64,000 nucleotides of DNA from Luzula sylvatica (Eukaryota; Streptophyta; Magnoliopsida; Poales; Juncaceae): positions 70,119,264-70,183,263 of the forward strand of contig OX326958.1 in the NCBI GenBank assembly GCA_946800325.1. Reading direction: 5' to 3'. The position numbers and the translations under genes were made by a program. Of the stretch, positions 12,930 to 25,089 are shown one piece after another. The notes under the pieces are model-generated. The model did not search any database. It was not told the origin of the DNA and saw only the letters and a program-made list of their open reading frames with translations. Numbering within the stretch: position 1 is the stretch's first letter; each line of letters begins with the position of its first letter.

Positions 12930-15900
12930 AACTTTCTCATACTTTCTCCAAATGGCACGATATTCATATCAAAATTGCTCGCCTCGACGAGTGGAATGCA
13001 GCAACGCGGCCGAATTTCGAAAATTATGTATTTTGAGCCCGAATTAACAAAAAATACAGTTTTTTTTGTAATTTCATCTTGAATTATTGAATATGAAGAT
13101 TGTCCAATTGTAGGTTTCTCAATCTTTCTCCAAATGGCACGATTTTTATATCAAAATCGCTCGCCCCGGCGAGAGAAATACAGGAGCGTGAACGAATTTG
13201 GGAAATTATGTATTTTGAAACCGAATTAACACAAAATACCGTTTTTTTGGTAATTTCATCATGAATTATTGAATTTGAAGATTATCACATTGTAACTTTC
13301 TCATACTTTCTCCAAATGGCACGATCTTCATATCAAAATCGCTCGCCTCGACGAGAGAAATGCAGCAACGCGGCCGAATTTCGAAAATTATGTATTTTGA
13401 GACCGAATAAACAAAAAATACAGTTTTTTTTGTAATTTCATCTTGAATTATTGAATATGAAGATTGTCCAATTGTCGGTTTCTCAATCTTTCTCCAAATG
13501 GGACGATTTTTATATCAAAATCGCTCGCCCCGGCGAGAGAAATACAGCAGCGCGTACGAATTTGGGAAATTATGTATTTTGAAACCGAATTAACAGAAAA
13601 TACAGTTTTTTTGGTAATTTCATCATGAATTATTGAATTTGAAGATTATCACATTGTAACTTTCTCATACTTTCTCCAAATGGCACGATCTTCATATCAA
13701 AATTGCTCGCCTCGACGAGAGGAATGCAGCATCGCGGCCGAATTTCGAAAATTATGTATTTTGAGCCCGAATTAACAAAAAATACAGTTTTTTTTGGAAT
13801 TTCATCTTGAATTATTGAATATGAAGATTGTCCAATTGTAGGTTTCTCAATCTTTCTCCAAATGGCACGATTTTTATATCAAAATTGCTCGCCCCCGCGC
13901 GAGAAATACAGCCACGCGAACGAATTTGGGAAATTATGTTTTTTGAAACCGAATTAACAGAAAATACAGTTTTTTTGGTAATTTCATCATGAATTATTGA
14001 ATTTGAAGATTATCACATTGTAACTTTCTCATACTTTCTCCAAATGGCACGATCTTCATATCAAAATCGCTCGTCTCGACGAGACGAATGCAGCAACGCG
14101 GCCGAATTTCGAAAATTATGTATTTTGAGCCCGAATTAACAAAAAATACAGTTTTTTTTGTAATTTCATCTTGAATTATTGAATATGAAGATTGTCCAAT
14201 TGTAGGTTTCTCAATCTTTCTCCAAATGGCACGATTTTTATATCAAAATCGCTCGCCCCGGCGAGAGAAATACAGCAGCGCGAACGAATTTGGGAAATTA
14301 TGTATTTTGAAACCGAATTAACAGGAAATACAGTTTTTTTGGTAATTTCATCATGAATTATTGAATTTGAAGATTATCACATTGTAACATTCTCATAGTT
14401 TCTCCAAATGGCACGATCTTCATATCAAAATCGCTCGCCTCGACGAGAGGAATGCAGCAGCGCGGCCGAATTTCGAAAATTATGTATTTTGAGCCCGAAT
14501 TAACAAAAAATACAGTTTTTTTTGTAATTTCATCTTGAATTATTGAATATGGAGATTGTCCAATTGTAGGTTTCTCAATCTTTCTCCAAATGGCACGATT
14601 TTTATATCAAAATCGCTCGTCCCGGCGAGAGAAATACAGGAGCACGAACGAATTTGGGAAATTATGTATTTTGAAACCGAATTAACAGAAAATACAGTTT
14701 TTTTGGTAATTTCATCATGAATTATTGAATTTGAAGATTATCACATTGTAACTTTCTCATACTTTCTCCAAATGGCACGATATTCATATCAAAATTGCTC
14801 GCCTCGACGAGTGGAATGCAGCAACGCGGCCGAATTTCGAAAATTATGTATTTTGAGCCCGAATTAACAAAAAATACAGTTTTTTTTGTAATTTCATCTT
14901 GAATTATTGAATATGAAGATTGTCCAATTGTAGGTTTCTCAATCTTTCTCCAAATGGCACGATTTTTATATCAAAATCGCTCGCCCCGGCGAGAGAAATA
15001 CAGGAGCGTGAACGAATTTGGGAAATTATGTATTTTGAAACCGAATTAACACAAAATACCGTTTTTTTGGTAATTTCATCATGAATTATTGAATTTGAAG
15101 ATTATCACATTGTAACTTTCTCATACTTTCTCCAAATGGCACGATCTTCATATCAAAATCGCTCGCCTCGACGAGAGAAATGCAGCAACGCGGCCGAATT
15201 TCGAAAATTATGTATTTTGAGACCGAATAAACAAAAAATACAGTTTTTTTTGTAATTTCATCTTGAATTATTGAATATGAAGATTGTCCAATTGTCGGTT
15301 TCTCAATCTTTCTCCAAATGGGACGATTTTTATATCAAAATCGCTCGCCCCGGCGAGAGAAATACAGCAGCGCGTACGAATTTGGGAAATTATGTATTTT
15401 GAAACCGAATTAACAGAAAATACAGTTTTTTTGGTAATTTCATCATGAATTATTGAATTTGAAGATTATCACATTGTAACTTTCTCATACTTTCTCCAAA
15501 TGGCACGATCTTCATATCAAAATTGCTCGCCTCGACGAGAGGAATGCAGCATCGCGGCCGAATTTCGAAAATTATGTATTTTGAGCCCGAATTAACAAAA
15601 AATACAGTTTTTTTTGGAATTTCATCTTGAATTATTGAATATGAAGATTGTCCAATTGTAGGTTTCTCAATCTTTCTCCAAATGGCACGATTTTTATATC
15701 AAAATTGCTCGCCCCCGCGCGAGAAATACAGCCACGCGAACGAATTTGGGAAATTATGTTTTTTGAAACCGAATTAACAGAAAATACAGTTTTTTTGGTA
15801 ATTTCATCATGAATTATTGAATTTGAAGATTATCACATTGTAACTTTCTCATACTTTCTCCAAATGGCACGATCTTCATATCAAAATCGCTCGTCTCGAC

Positions 15901-16590
15901 GAGACGAATGCAGCAACGCGGCCGAATTTCGAAAATTATGTATTTTGAGCCCGAATTAACAAAAAATACAGTTTTTTTTGTAATTTCATCTTGAATTATT
16001 GAATATGAAGATTGTCCAATTGTAGGTTTCTCAATCTTTCTCCAAATGGCACGATTTTTATATCAAAATCGCTCGCCCCGGCGAGAGAAATACAGCAGCG
16101 CGAACGAATTTGGGAAATTATGTATTTTGAAACCGAATTAACAGGAAATACAGTTTTTTTGGTAATTTCATCATGAATTATTGAATTTGAAGATTATCAC
16201 ATTGTAACATTCTCATAGTTTCTCCAAATGGCACGATCTTCATATCAAAATCGCTCGCCTCGACGAGAGGAATGCAGCAGCGCGGCCGAATTTCGAAAAT
16301 TATGTATTTTGAGCCCGAATTAACAAAAAATACAGTTTTTTTTGTAATTTCATCTTGAATTATTGAATATGGAGATTGTCCAATTGTAGGTTTCTCAATC
16401 TTTCTCCAAATGGCACGATTTTTATATCAAAATCGCTCGTCCCGGCGAGAGAAATACAGGAGCGCGAACGAATTTGGGAAATTATGTATTTTGAAACCGA
16501 ATTAACAGAAAATACAGTTTTTTTGGTAATTTCATCATGAATTATTGAATTTGAAGATTATCACATTGTAACTTTCTCATACTTTCTCCA
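12930..16590 (+). repeat. Tandem pair of 1820-bp (5-dimer) higher-order units
   Basis: About 12930-14749 and 14750-16569 match with a lag of 1820 bp. Shared private variants include GATATTCATATC with CGAGTGGAATG (near 12960 and 14780), ACACAAAATACCG, ATTGTCGGTTTC (near 13475 and 15295), CGTCTCGACGAGACG (14072 and 15892), ACAGGAAATACAG (14321 and 16141) and ATATGGAGATTG (near 14547 and 16367). The copies diverge after about 16600. Confidence 0.85.
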
Positions 16591-19500
16591 AATGGCACGA
16601 TCTTCATATCCAAATCGCTCGCCTCGACGAGAGAAATGCAGCAACGCGGCCGAATTTTGAAAATTATGTATTTTGAGCCCGAATAAACAAAAAATACAGT
16701 TTTTTTTGTAATTTCATCTTGAATTATTGAATATGAAGATTGTCCAATTGTAGGTTTCTCAATCTTTCTCCAAATTGCACGATTTTTATATCAAAATCGC
16801 TCGCCCCCGCGCGAGAAATACAGCAGCGCGAACGAATTTGGGAAATTATGTTTTTTGAAACCGAATTAACAGAAAATACAGTTTTTTTGGTAATTTCATC
16901 ATGAATTCTTGAATTTGAAGATTATCACATTGTAACTTTCTCATACTTTCTCCAAATGGCACGATCTTCATATCAAAATCGCTCGCCTCGACGAGAGGAA
17001 TGCAGCAACGCGGTCGAATTTCGAAAATTATGTATTTTGAGCCCGAATTAACAAAAAATACAGTTTTTTTTGTAATTTCATCTTGAATTATTGAATATGA
17101 AGATTGTCCAATTGTAGGTTTCTCAATCTTTCTCCAAATGGCACGATTTTTATATCAAAATCGCTCGCCCCGGCGAGAGAAATACAGGAGCGCGAACGAA
17201 TTTGGGAAATTATGTATTTTGAAACCGAATTAACACAAAATACAGTTTTTTTGGTAATTTCATCATGAATTATTGAATTTGAAGATTATCACATTGTAAC
17301 TTTCTCATACTTTCTCCAAATGGCACGATCTTCATATCATAATCGCTCGCCTCGACGAGAGAAATGCAGCAGCGCGGCCGAATTTCGAAAATTATGTATT
17401 TTGAGACCGAATAAACAAAAAATACAGTTTTTTTTGTAATTTCATCTTGAATTATTGAATATAAAGATTGTCCAATTGTAGGTTTCTCAATCTTTCTCCA
17501 AATGGGACGATTTTTATATCAAAATCGCTCGCCCCGGCGAGAGAAATACAGCAGCGCGTACGAATTTGGGAAATTATGTATTTTGAAACCGAATTAACAG
17601 AAAATACAGTTTTTTTGGTAATTTCATCATGAATTATTGAATTTGTAGATTATCACATTGTAACTTTCTCATACTTTCTCCAAATGGCACGATCTTCATA
17701 TCAAAATTGCTCGCCTCGACGAGAGGAATGCAGCATCGCGGCCGAATTTCGAAAATTATGTATTTTGAGCCCGAATTAACAAAAAATACAGTTTTTTTTG
17801 GAATTTCATCTTGAATTATTGAATATGAAGATTGTCCAATTGTAGGTTTCTCAATCTTTCTCCAAATGGCACGATTTTTATATCAAAATTGCTCGCCCCC
17901 GCGCGAGAAATACAGCCACGCGAACGAATTTGGGAAATTATGTTTTTTGAAACCGAATTAACAGAAAATACAGTTTTTTTGGTAATTTCATCATGAATTA
18001 TTGAATTTGAAGATTATCACATTGTAACTTTCTCATACTTTCTCCAAATGGCACGATCTTCATATCAAAATCGCTCGTCTCGACGAGACGAATGCAGCAA
18101 CGCGGCCGAATTTCGAAAATTATGTATTTTGAGCCCGAATTAACAAAAAATACAGTTTTTTTTGTAATTTCATCTTGAATTATTGAATATGAAGATTGTC
18201 CAATTGTAGGTTTCTCAATCTTTCTCCAAATGGCACGATTTTTATATCAAAATCGCTCGCCCCGGCGAGAGAAATACAGCAGCGCGAACGAATTTGGGAA
18301 ATTATGTATTTTGAAACCGAATTAACAGGAAATACAGTTTTTTTGGTAATTTCATCATGAATTATTGAATTTGAAGATTATCACATTGTAACATTCTCAT
18401 AGTTTCTCCAAATGGCACGATCTTCATATCAAAATCGCTCGCCTCGACGAGAGGAATGCAGCAGCGCGGCCGAATTTCGAAAATTATGTATTTTGAGCCC
18501 GAATTAACAAAAAATACAGTTTTTTTTGTAATTTCATCTTGAATTATTGAATATGGAGATTGTCCAATTGTAGGTTTCTCAATCTTTCTCCAAATGGCAC
18601 GATTTTTATATCAAAATCGCTCGTCCCGGCGAGAGAAATACAGGAGCGCGAACGAATTTGGGAAATTATGTATTTTGAAACCGAATTAACAGAAAATACA
18701 GTTTTTTTGGTAATTTCATCATGAATTATTGAATTTGAAGATTATCACATTGTAACTTTCTCATACTTTCTCCAAATGGCACGATCTTCATATCCAAATC
18801 GCTCGCCTCGACGAGAGAAATGCAGCAACGCGGCCGAATTTTGAAAATTATGTATTTTGAGCCCGAATAAACAAAAAATACAGTTTTTTTTGTAATTTCA
18901 TCTTGAATTATTGAATATGAAGATTGTCCAATTGTAGGTTTCTCAATCTTTCTCCAAATTGCACGATTTTTATATCAAAATCGCTCGCCCCCGCGCGAGA
19001 AATACAGCAGCGCGAACGAATTTGGGAAATTATGTTTTTTGAAACCGAATTAACAGAAAATACAGTTTTTTTGGTAATTTCATCATGAATTCTTGAATTT
19101 GAAGATTATCACATTGTAACTTTCTCATACTTTCTCCAAATGGCACGATCTTCATATCAAAATCGCTCGCCTCGACGAGAGGAATGCAGCAACGCGGTCG
19201 AATTTCGAAAATTATGTATTTTGAGCCCGAATTAACAAAAAATACAGTTTTTTTTGTAATTTCATCTTGAATTATTGAATATGAAGATTGTCCAATTGTA
19301 GGTTTCTCAATCTTTCTCCAAATGGCACGATTTTTATATCAAAATCGCTCGCCCCGGCGAGAGAAATACAGGAGCGCGAACGAATTTGGGAAATTATGTA
19401 TTTTGAAACCGAATTAACACAAAATACAGTTTTTTTGGTAATTTCATCATGAATTATTGAATTTGAAGATTATCACATTGTAACTTTCTCATACTTTCTC

Positions 19501-19916
19501 CAAATGGCACGATCTTCATATCATAATCGCTCGCCTCGACGAGAGAAATGCAGCAACGCGGCCGAATTTCGAAAATTATGTATTTTGAGACCGAATAAAC
19601 AAAAAATACAGTTTTTTTTGTAATTTCATCTTGAATTATTGAATATAAAGATTGTCCAATTGTAGGTTTCTCAATCTTTCTCCAAATGGGACGATTTTTA
19701 TATCAAAATCGCTCGCCCCGGCGAGAGAAATACAGCAGCGCGTACGAATTTGGGAAATTATGTATTTTGAAACCGAATTAACAGAAAATACAGTTTTTTT
19801 GGTAATTTCATCATGAATTATTGAATTTGTAGATTATCACATTGTAACTTTCTCATACTTTCTCCAAATGGCACGATCTTCATATCAAAATTGCTCGCCT
19901 CGACGAGAGGAATGCA
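15320..19916 (+). repeat. Tandem pair of 2184-bp (6-dimer) higher-order units
   Basis: About 15.3-17.5 kb and 17.5-19.9 kb match with a lag of 2184 bp. Markers: CCAAATTGCACG (near 16771 and 18955), ATATCCAAATCGC (near 16605 and 18789), GAATATAAAGATT (near 17458 and 19642), ATTTGTAGATT (17641 and 19825) and ACAGGAAATACAG (16141 and 18325). The unit overlaps the preceding 1820-bp pair, so a five-dimer block appears to have been extended by one dimer and copied again. Copies differ visibly at the hypervariable CAGCNN site (17367 versus 19551; 17733 versus 19917). Confidence 0.85.
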
Positions 19917-22900
19917 GCAGCGCGGCCGAATTTCGAAAATTATATATTTTGAGCCCGAATTAACAAAAAATACAGTTTTTTTTGGAATTTCATCTTGAAT
20001 TATTGAATATGAAGATTGTCCAATTGTAGGTTTCTCAATCTTTCTCCAAATGGCACGATTTTTATATCAAAATCGCTCGCCCCGGCGAAAGAAATACAGC
20101 AGCGCGAACGAATTTGGGAAATTATGTATTTTGAAACCGAATTAACAGAAAATACAGTTTTTTTGGTAATTTCATCATGAATTATTGAATTTGAAGATTA
20201 TCACATTGTAACTTTCTCATATGTTCTCCAAATGGCACGATCTTCATATCAAAATTGCTCGCCTCGACGAGTGGAATGCAGCACCGCAGCCGAATTTCGA
20301 AAATTATGTATTTTGAGCCCGAATTAACAAAAAATACAGTTTTTTTTGTAATTTCATCTTGAATTATTGAATATGAAGATTGTCCAATTGTAGGTTTCTC
20401 AATCTTTCTCCAAATGGCACGATTTTTATATCAAAATCGCTCGCCCCCGCGCGAGAAATACAGTAGCGCGAACGAATTTGGGAAATTATTTTTTTTGAAA
20501 CCGAATTAACAGAAAATACAGTTTTTTTGGTAATTTCATCATGAATTATTGAATTTGAAGATTATCACATTGTAACTTTCTCATACTTTCTCCAAATGGC
20601 ACGATCTTCATATCAAAATCGCTCGCCTCGACGAGAGGAATGCAGCCACGCGGCAGAATTTCGAAAATTATGTATTTTGAGCCCGAATTAACAAAAAATA
20701 CAGTTTTTTTTGTAATTTCTTATTGAATTATTGAATATGAAGATTGTCCAATTGTAGGTTTCTCAATCTTTCTCCAAATGGCACGATTTTTATATCAAAA
20801 TTGCTCGCCCCCGCGCGAGAAATACAGCAACGCGAACGAATTTGGGAAATTATGTTTTTTGAAACCGAATTAACAGAAAATACAGTTTTTTTGGTAATTT
20901 CATCATGAATTATTGAATTTGAAGATTATCACATTGTAACTTTCTCATACTTTCTCCAAATGGCACGATCTTCATATCAAAATCGCTCGCCTCGACGAGA
21001 GGAATGCAGCACCCCGGCCGAATTTCAAAAATTATGTATTTTGAGCCCGAATTAACAAAAAATACAGTTTTTTTTGTAATTTCATCTTGAATTATTGAAT
21101 ATGAAGATTGTCCAATTGTAGGTTTCTCAATCTTTCTCCAAATGGCACGATTTTTATATCAAAATTGCTCGCACCCGCGCGAGAAATACAGTAGCGCGAA
21201 CGAATTTGGGAAATTATGTTTTTTGAAACCGAATTAACAGAAAATACAGTTTTTTTGGTAATTTCATCATGAATTATTGAATTTGAAGATTATCACATTG
21301 TAACTTTCTCATACTTTCTCCAAATGGCACGATCTTCATATCCAAATCGCTCGCCTCGACGAGAGAAATGCAGTAACGCGGCCGAATTTTGAAAATTATG
21401 TATTTTGAGCCCGAATAAACAAAAAATACAGTTTTTTTTGTAATTTCATCTTGAATTATTGAATATGAAGATTGTCCAATTGTAGGTTTCTCAACCTTTC
21501 TCAAAATGGCACGATTTTTATATCAAAATCGCTCGCCCCCGCGCGAGAAATACAGCAGCGCGAACGAATTTGGGAAATTATGTTTTTTGAAACCGAATTA
21601 ACAGAAAATACAGTTTTTTTGGTAATTTCATCATGAATTATTGAATTTGAAGATTATCACATTGTAACTTTCTCATACTTTCTCCAAATGGCACGATCTT
21701 CATATCAAAATCGCTCGCCTCGACGAGAGAAATGCAGCAACGCGGCCGAATTTCGAAAATTATGTATTTTGAGACCGAATAAACAAAAAATACAGTTTTT
21801 TTTGTAATTTCATCTTGAATTATTAAATATGAAGATTGTCCAATTGTAGGTTTCTCAATCTTTCTCCAAATGGCACGATTTTTATATCAAAATCGCTCGC
21901 CCCCGCGCGAGAAATACAGCAGCGCGAACGAATTTGGGAAATTATGTTTTTTGAAACCGAATTAACAGAAAATACAGTTTTTTTGGTAATTTCATCATGA
22001 ATTCTTGAATTTGAAGATTATCACATTGTAACTTTCTCATACTTTCTCCAAATGGCACGATCTTCATATCAAAATCGCTCGCCTCGACGAGAGAAATGCA
22101 GCAACGCGGCCGAATTTCGAAAATTATGTATTTTGAGACCGAATAAACAAAAAATACAGTTTTTTTTGTAATTTCATCTTGAATTATTGAATATGAAGAT
22201 TGTCCAATTGTAGGTTTCTCAATCTTTCTCCAAATGGCACGATTTTTATATCAAAATCGCTCGCCCCGGCGAGAGAAATACAGCACCGCGAACGAATTTG
22301 GGAAATTATGTATTTTGAAACCGAATTAACAGAAAATACAATTTTTTTGGTAATTTCATCATGAATTATTGAATTTGAAGATTATCACATTGTAACTTTC
22401 TCATACTTTCTCCAAATGGCACGATATTCATATCAAAATTGCTCGCCTCGACGAGTGGAATGCAGCAGCGCGGTCGAATTTCGAAAATTATGTATTTTGA
22501 GCCCGAATTAACAAAAAATACAGTTTTTTTTGTAATTTCATCTTGAATTATTGAATATGAAGATTGTCCAATTGTAGGTTTCTCAATCTTTCTCCAAATG
22601 GCACGATTTTTATATCAAAATCGCTCGCCCCGGCGAGAGAAATACAGGAGCGTGAACGAATTTGGGAAATTATGTATTTTGAAACCGAATTAACACAAAA
22701 TACAGTTTTTTTGGTAATTTCATCATGAATTATTGAATTTGAAGATTATCACATTGTAACTTTTTCATACTTTCTCCAAATGGCACGATCTTCATATCAA
22801 AATCGCTCGCCTCGACGAGAGAAATGCAGCAACGCGGCCGAATTTCGAAAATTATGTATTTTGAGACCGAATAAACAAAAAATACAGTTTTTTTTGTAAT

Positions 22901-25089
22901 TTCATCTTGAATTATTGAATATGAAGATTGTCCAATTGTAGGTTTCTCAATCATTCTCCAAATGGGACGATTTTTATATCAGAATCGCTCGCCCGGGCGA
23001 GAGAAATACAGCAGCGCGTACGAATTTGGGAAATTATGTATTTTGAAACCGAATTAACAGAAAATACAGTTTTTTTGGTAATTTCATCATGAATTATTGA
23101 ATTTGAAGATTATCACATTGTAACTTTCTCATACTTTCTCCAAATGGCACGATCTTCATATCAAAATTGCTCGCCTCGACGAGAGGAATGCAGCATCGCG
23201 GCCGAATTTCGAAAATTATGTATTTTGAGCCCGAATTAACAAAAAATACAGTTTTTTTTGGAATTTCATCTTGAATTATTGAATATGAAGATTGTCCAAT
23301 TGTAGGTTTCTCAATCTTTCTACAAATGGCACGATTTTTATATCAAAATTGCTCGCCCACGCGCGAGAAATACAGCCACGCGAACGAATTTGGGAAATTA
23401 TGTTTTTTGAAACCGAATTAACAGAAAATACAGTTTTTTCGGTAATTTCATCATGAATTATTGAATTTGAAGATTATCACATTGTAACTTTCTCATACTT
23501 TCTCCAAATGGCACGATCTTCATATCAAAATCGCTCGCCTCGACGAGACGAATGCAGCTAAGCGGCCGAATTTCGAAAATTATGTATTTTGAGCCCGAAT
23601 TAACAAAAAATACAGTTTTTTTTGTAATTTCATCTTGAATTATTGAATATGAAGATTGTCCAATTGTAGGTTTCTCAATCTTTCTCCAAATGGCACGATT
23701 TTTATATCAAAATCGCTCGCCCCGGCGAGAGAAATACAGCAGCGCGAACGAATTTGGGAAATTATGTATTTTGAAACCGAATTAACAGAAAATACAGTTT
23801 TTTTGGTAATTTCATCATGAATTATTGAATTTGAAGATTATCACATTGTAACATTCTCATACTTTCTCCAAATGGCACGATCTTCATATCAAAATCGCTC
23901 GCCTCGACGAGAGGAATGCAGCAGCGCGGCCGAATTTCGAAAATTATGTATTTTGAGCCCGAATTAACAAAAAATACAGTTTTTTTTGTAATTTCATCTT
24001 GAATTATTGAATATGAAGATTGTCCAATTGTAGGTTTCTCAATCTTTCTCCAAATGGCATGATTTTTATATCAAAATCGCTCGTCCCGGCGAGAGAAATA
24101 CAGGAACGCGAACGAATTTGGGAAATTATGTATTTTGAAACCGAATTAACAGAAAATACAGTTTTTTTGGTAATTTCATCATGAATTATTGAATTTGAAG
24201 ATTATCACATTGTAACTTTCTCATACTTTCTCAAAATGGCACGATCTTCATATCCAAATCGCTCGCCTCGACGAGAGGAATGCAGCAGCGCGGTCGAATT
24301 TCGAAAATTATGTATTTTGAGCCCGAATTAACAAAAAATACAGTTTTTTTTGTAATTTCATCTTGAATTATTGAATATGAAGATTGTCCAATTGTAGGTT
24401 TCTCAATCTTTCTCCAAATGGCACGATTTTTATATCAAAATCGCTCGCCCCGGCGAGAGAAATACAGGAGAGCGAACGAATTTGGGAAATTATGTATTTT
24501 GAAACCGAATTAACACAAAATACAGTTTTTTTGGTAATTTCATCATGAATTATTGAATTTGAAGATTATCTCATTGTAACTTTCTCATACTTTCTCCAAA
24601 TGGCACGATCTTCATATCAAAATCGCTCGCCTCGACGAGAGAAATGCAGCACCGCGGCCGAATTTCGAAAATTATGTATTTTGAGACCGAATAAACAAAA
24701 AATACAGTTTTTTTTGTAATTTCATCTTGAATTATTGAATATGAAGATTGTCCAATTGTAGGTTTCTCAATCTTTCTCCAAATGGGACGATTTTTATATC
24801 AAAATCGCTCGCCCCGGCGAGAGAAATACAGCAGCGCGTACGAATTTGGGAAATTATGTATTTTGAAACCGAATTAACAGAAAATACAGTTTTTTTGGTA
24901 ATTTCATCATGAATTATTGAATTTGAAGATTATCACATTGTAACTTTCTCATACTTTCTCCAAATGGCACGATCTTCATATCAAAATTGCTCGCCTCGAC
25001 GAGAGGAATGCAGCAGCGCAGCCGAATTTCGAAAATTATATATTTTGAGCCCGAATTAACAAAAAATACAGTTTTTTTTGGAATTTCAT

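Noticed and set aside
21274..22954. Open frames of 60-100 codons within the satellite (also 2330-2524, 48231-48488 and 56757-57068)
   Set aside because: They are chance frames across A/B monomers, exist only where single variants remove stops, and repeat the same monomer translation. No codon bias or conserved start.
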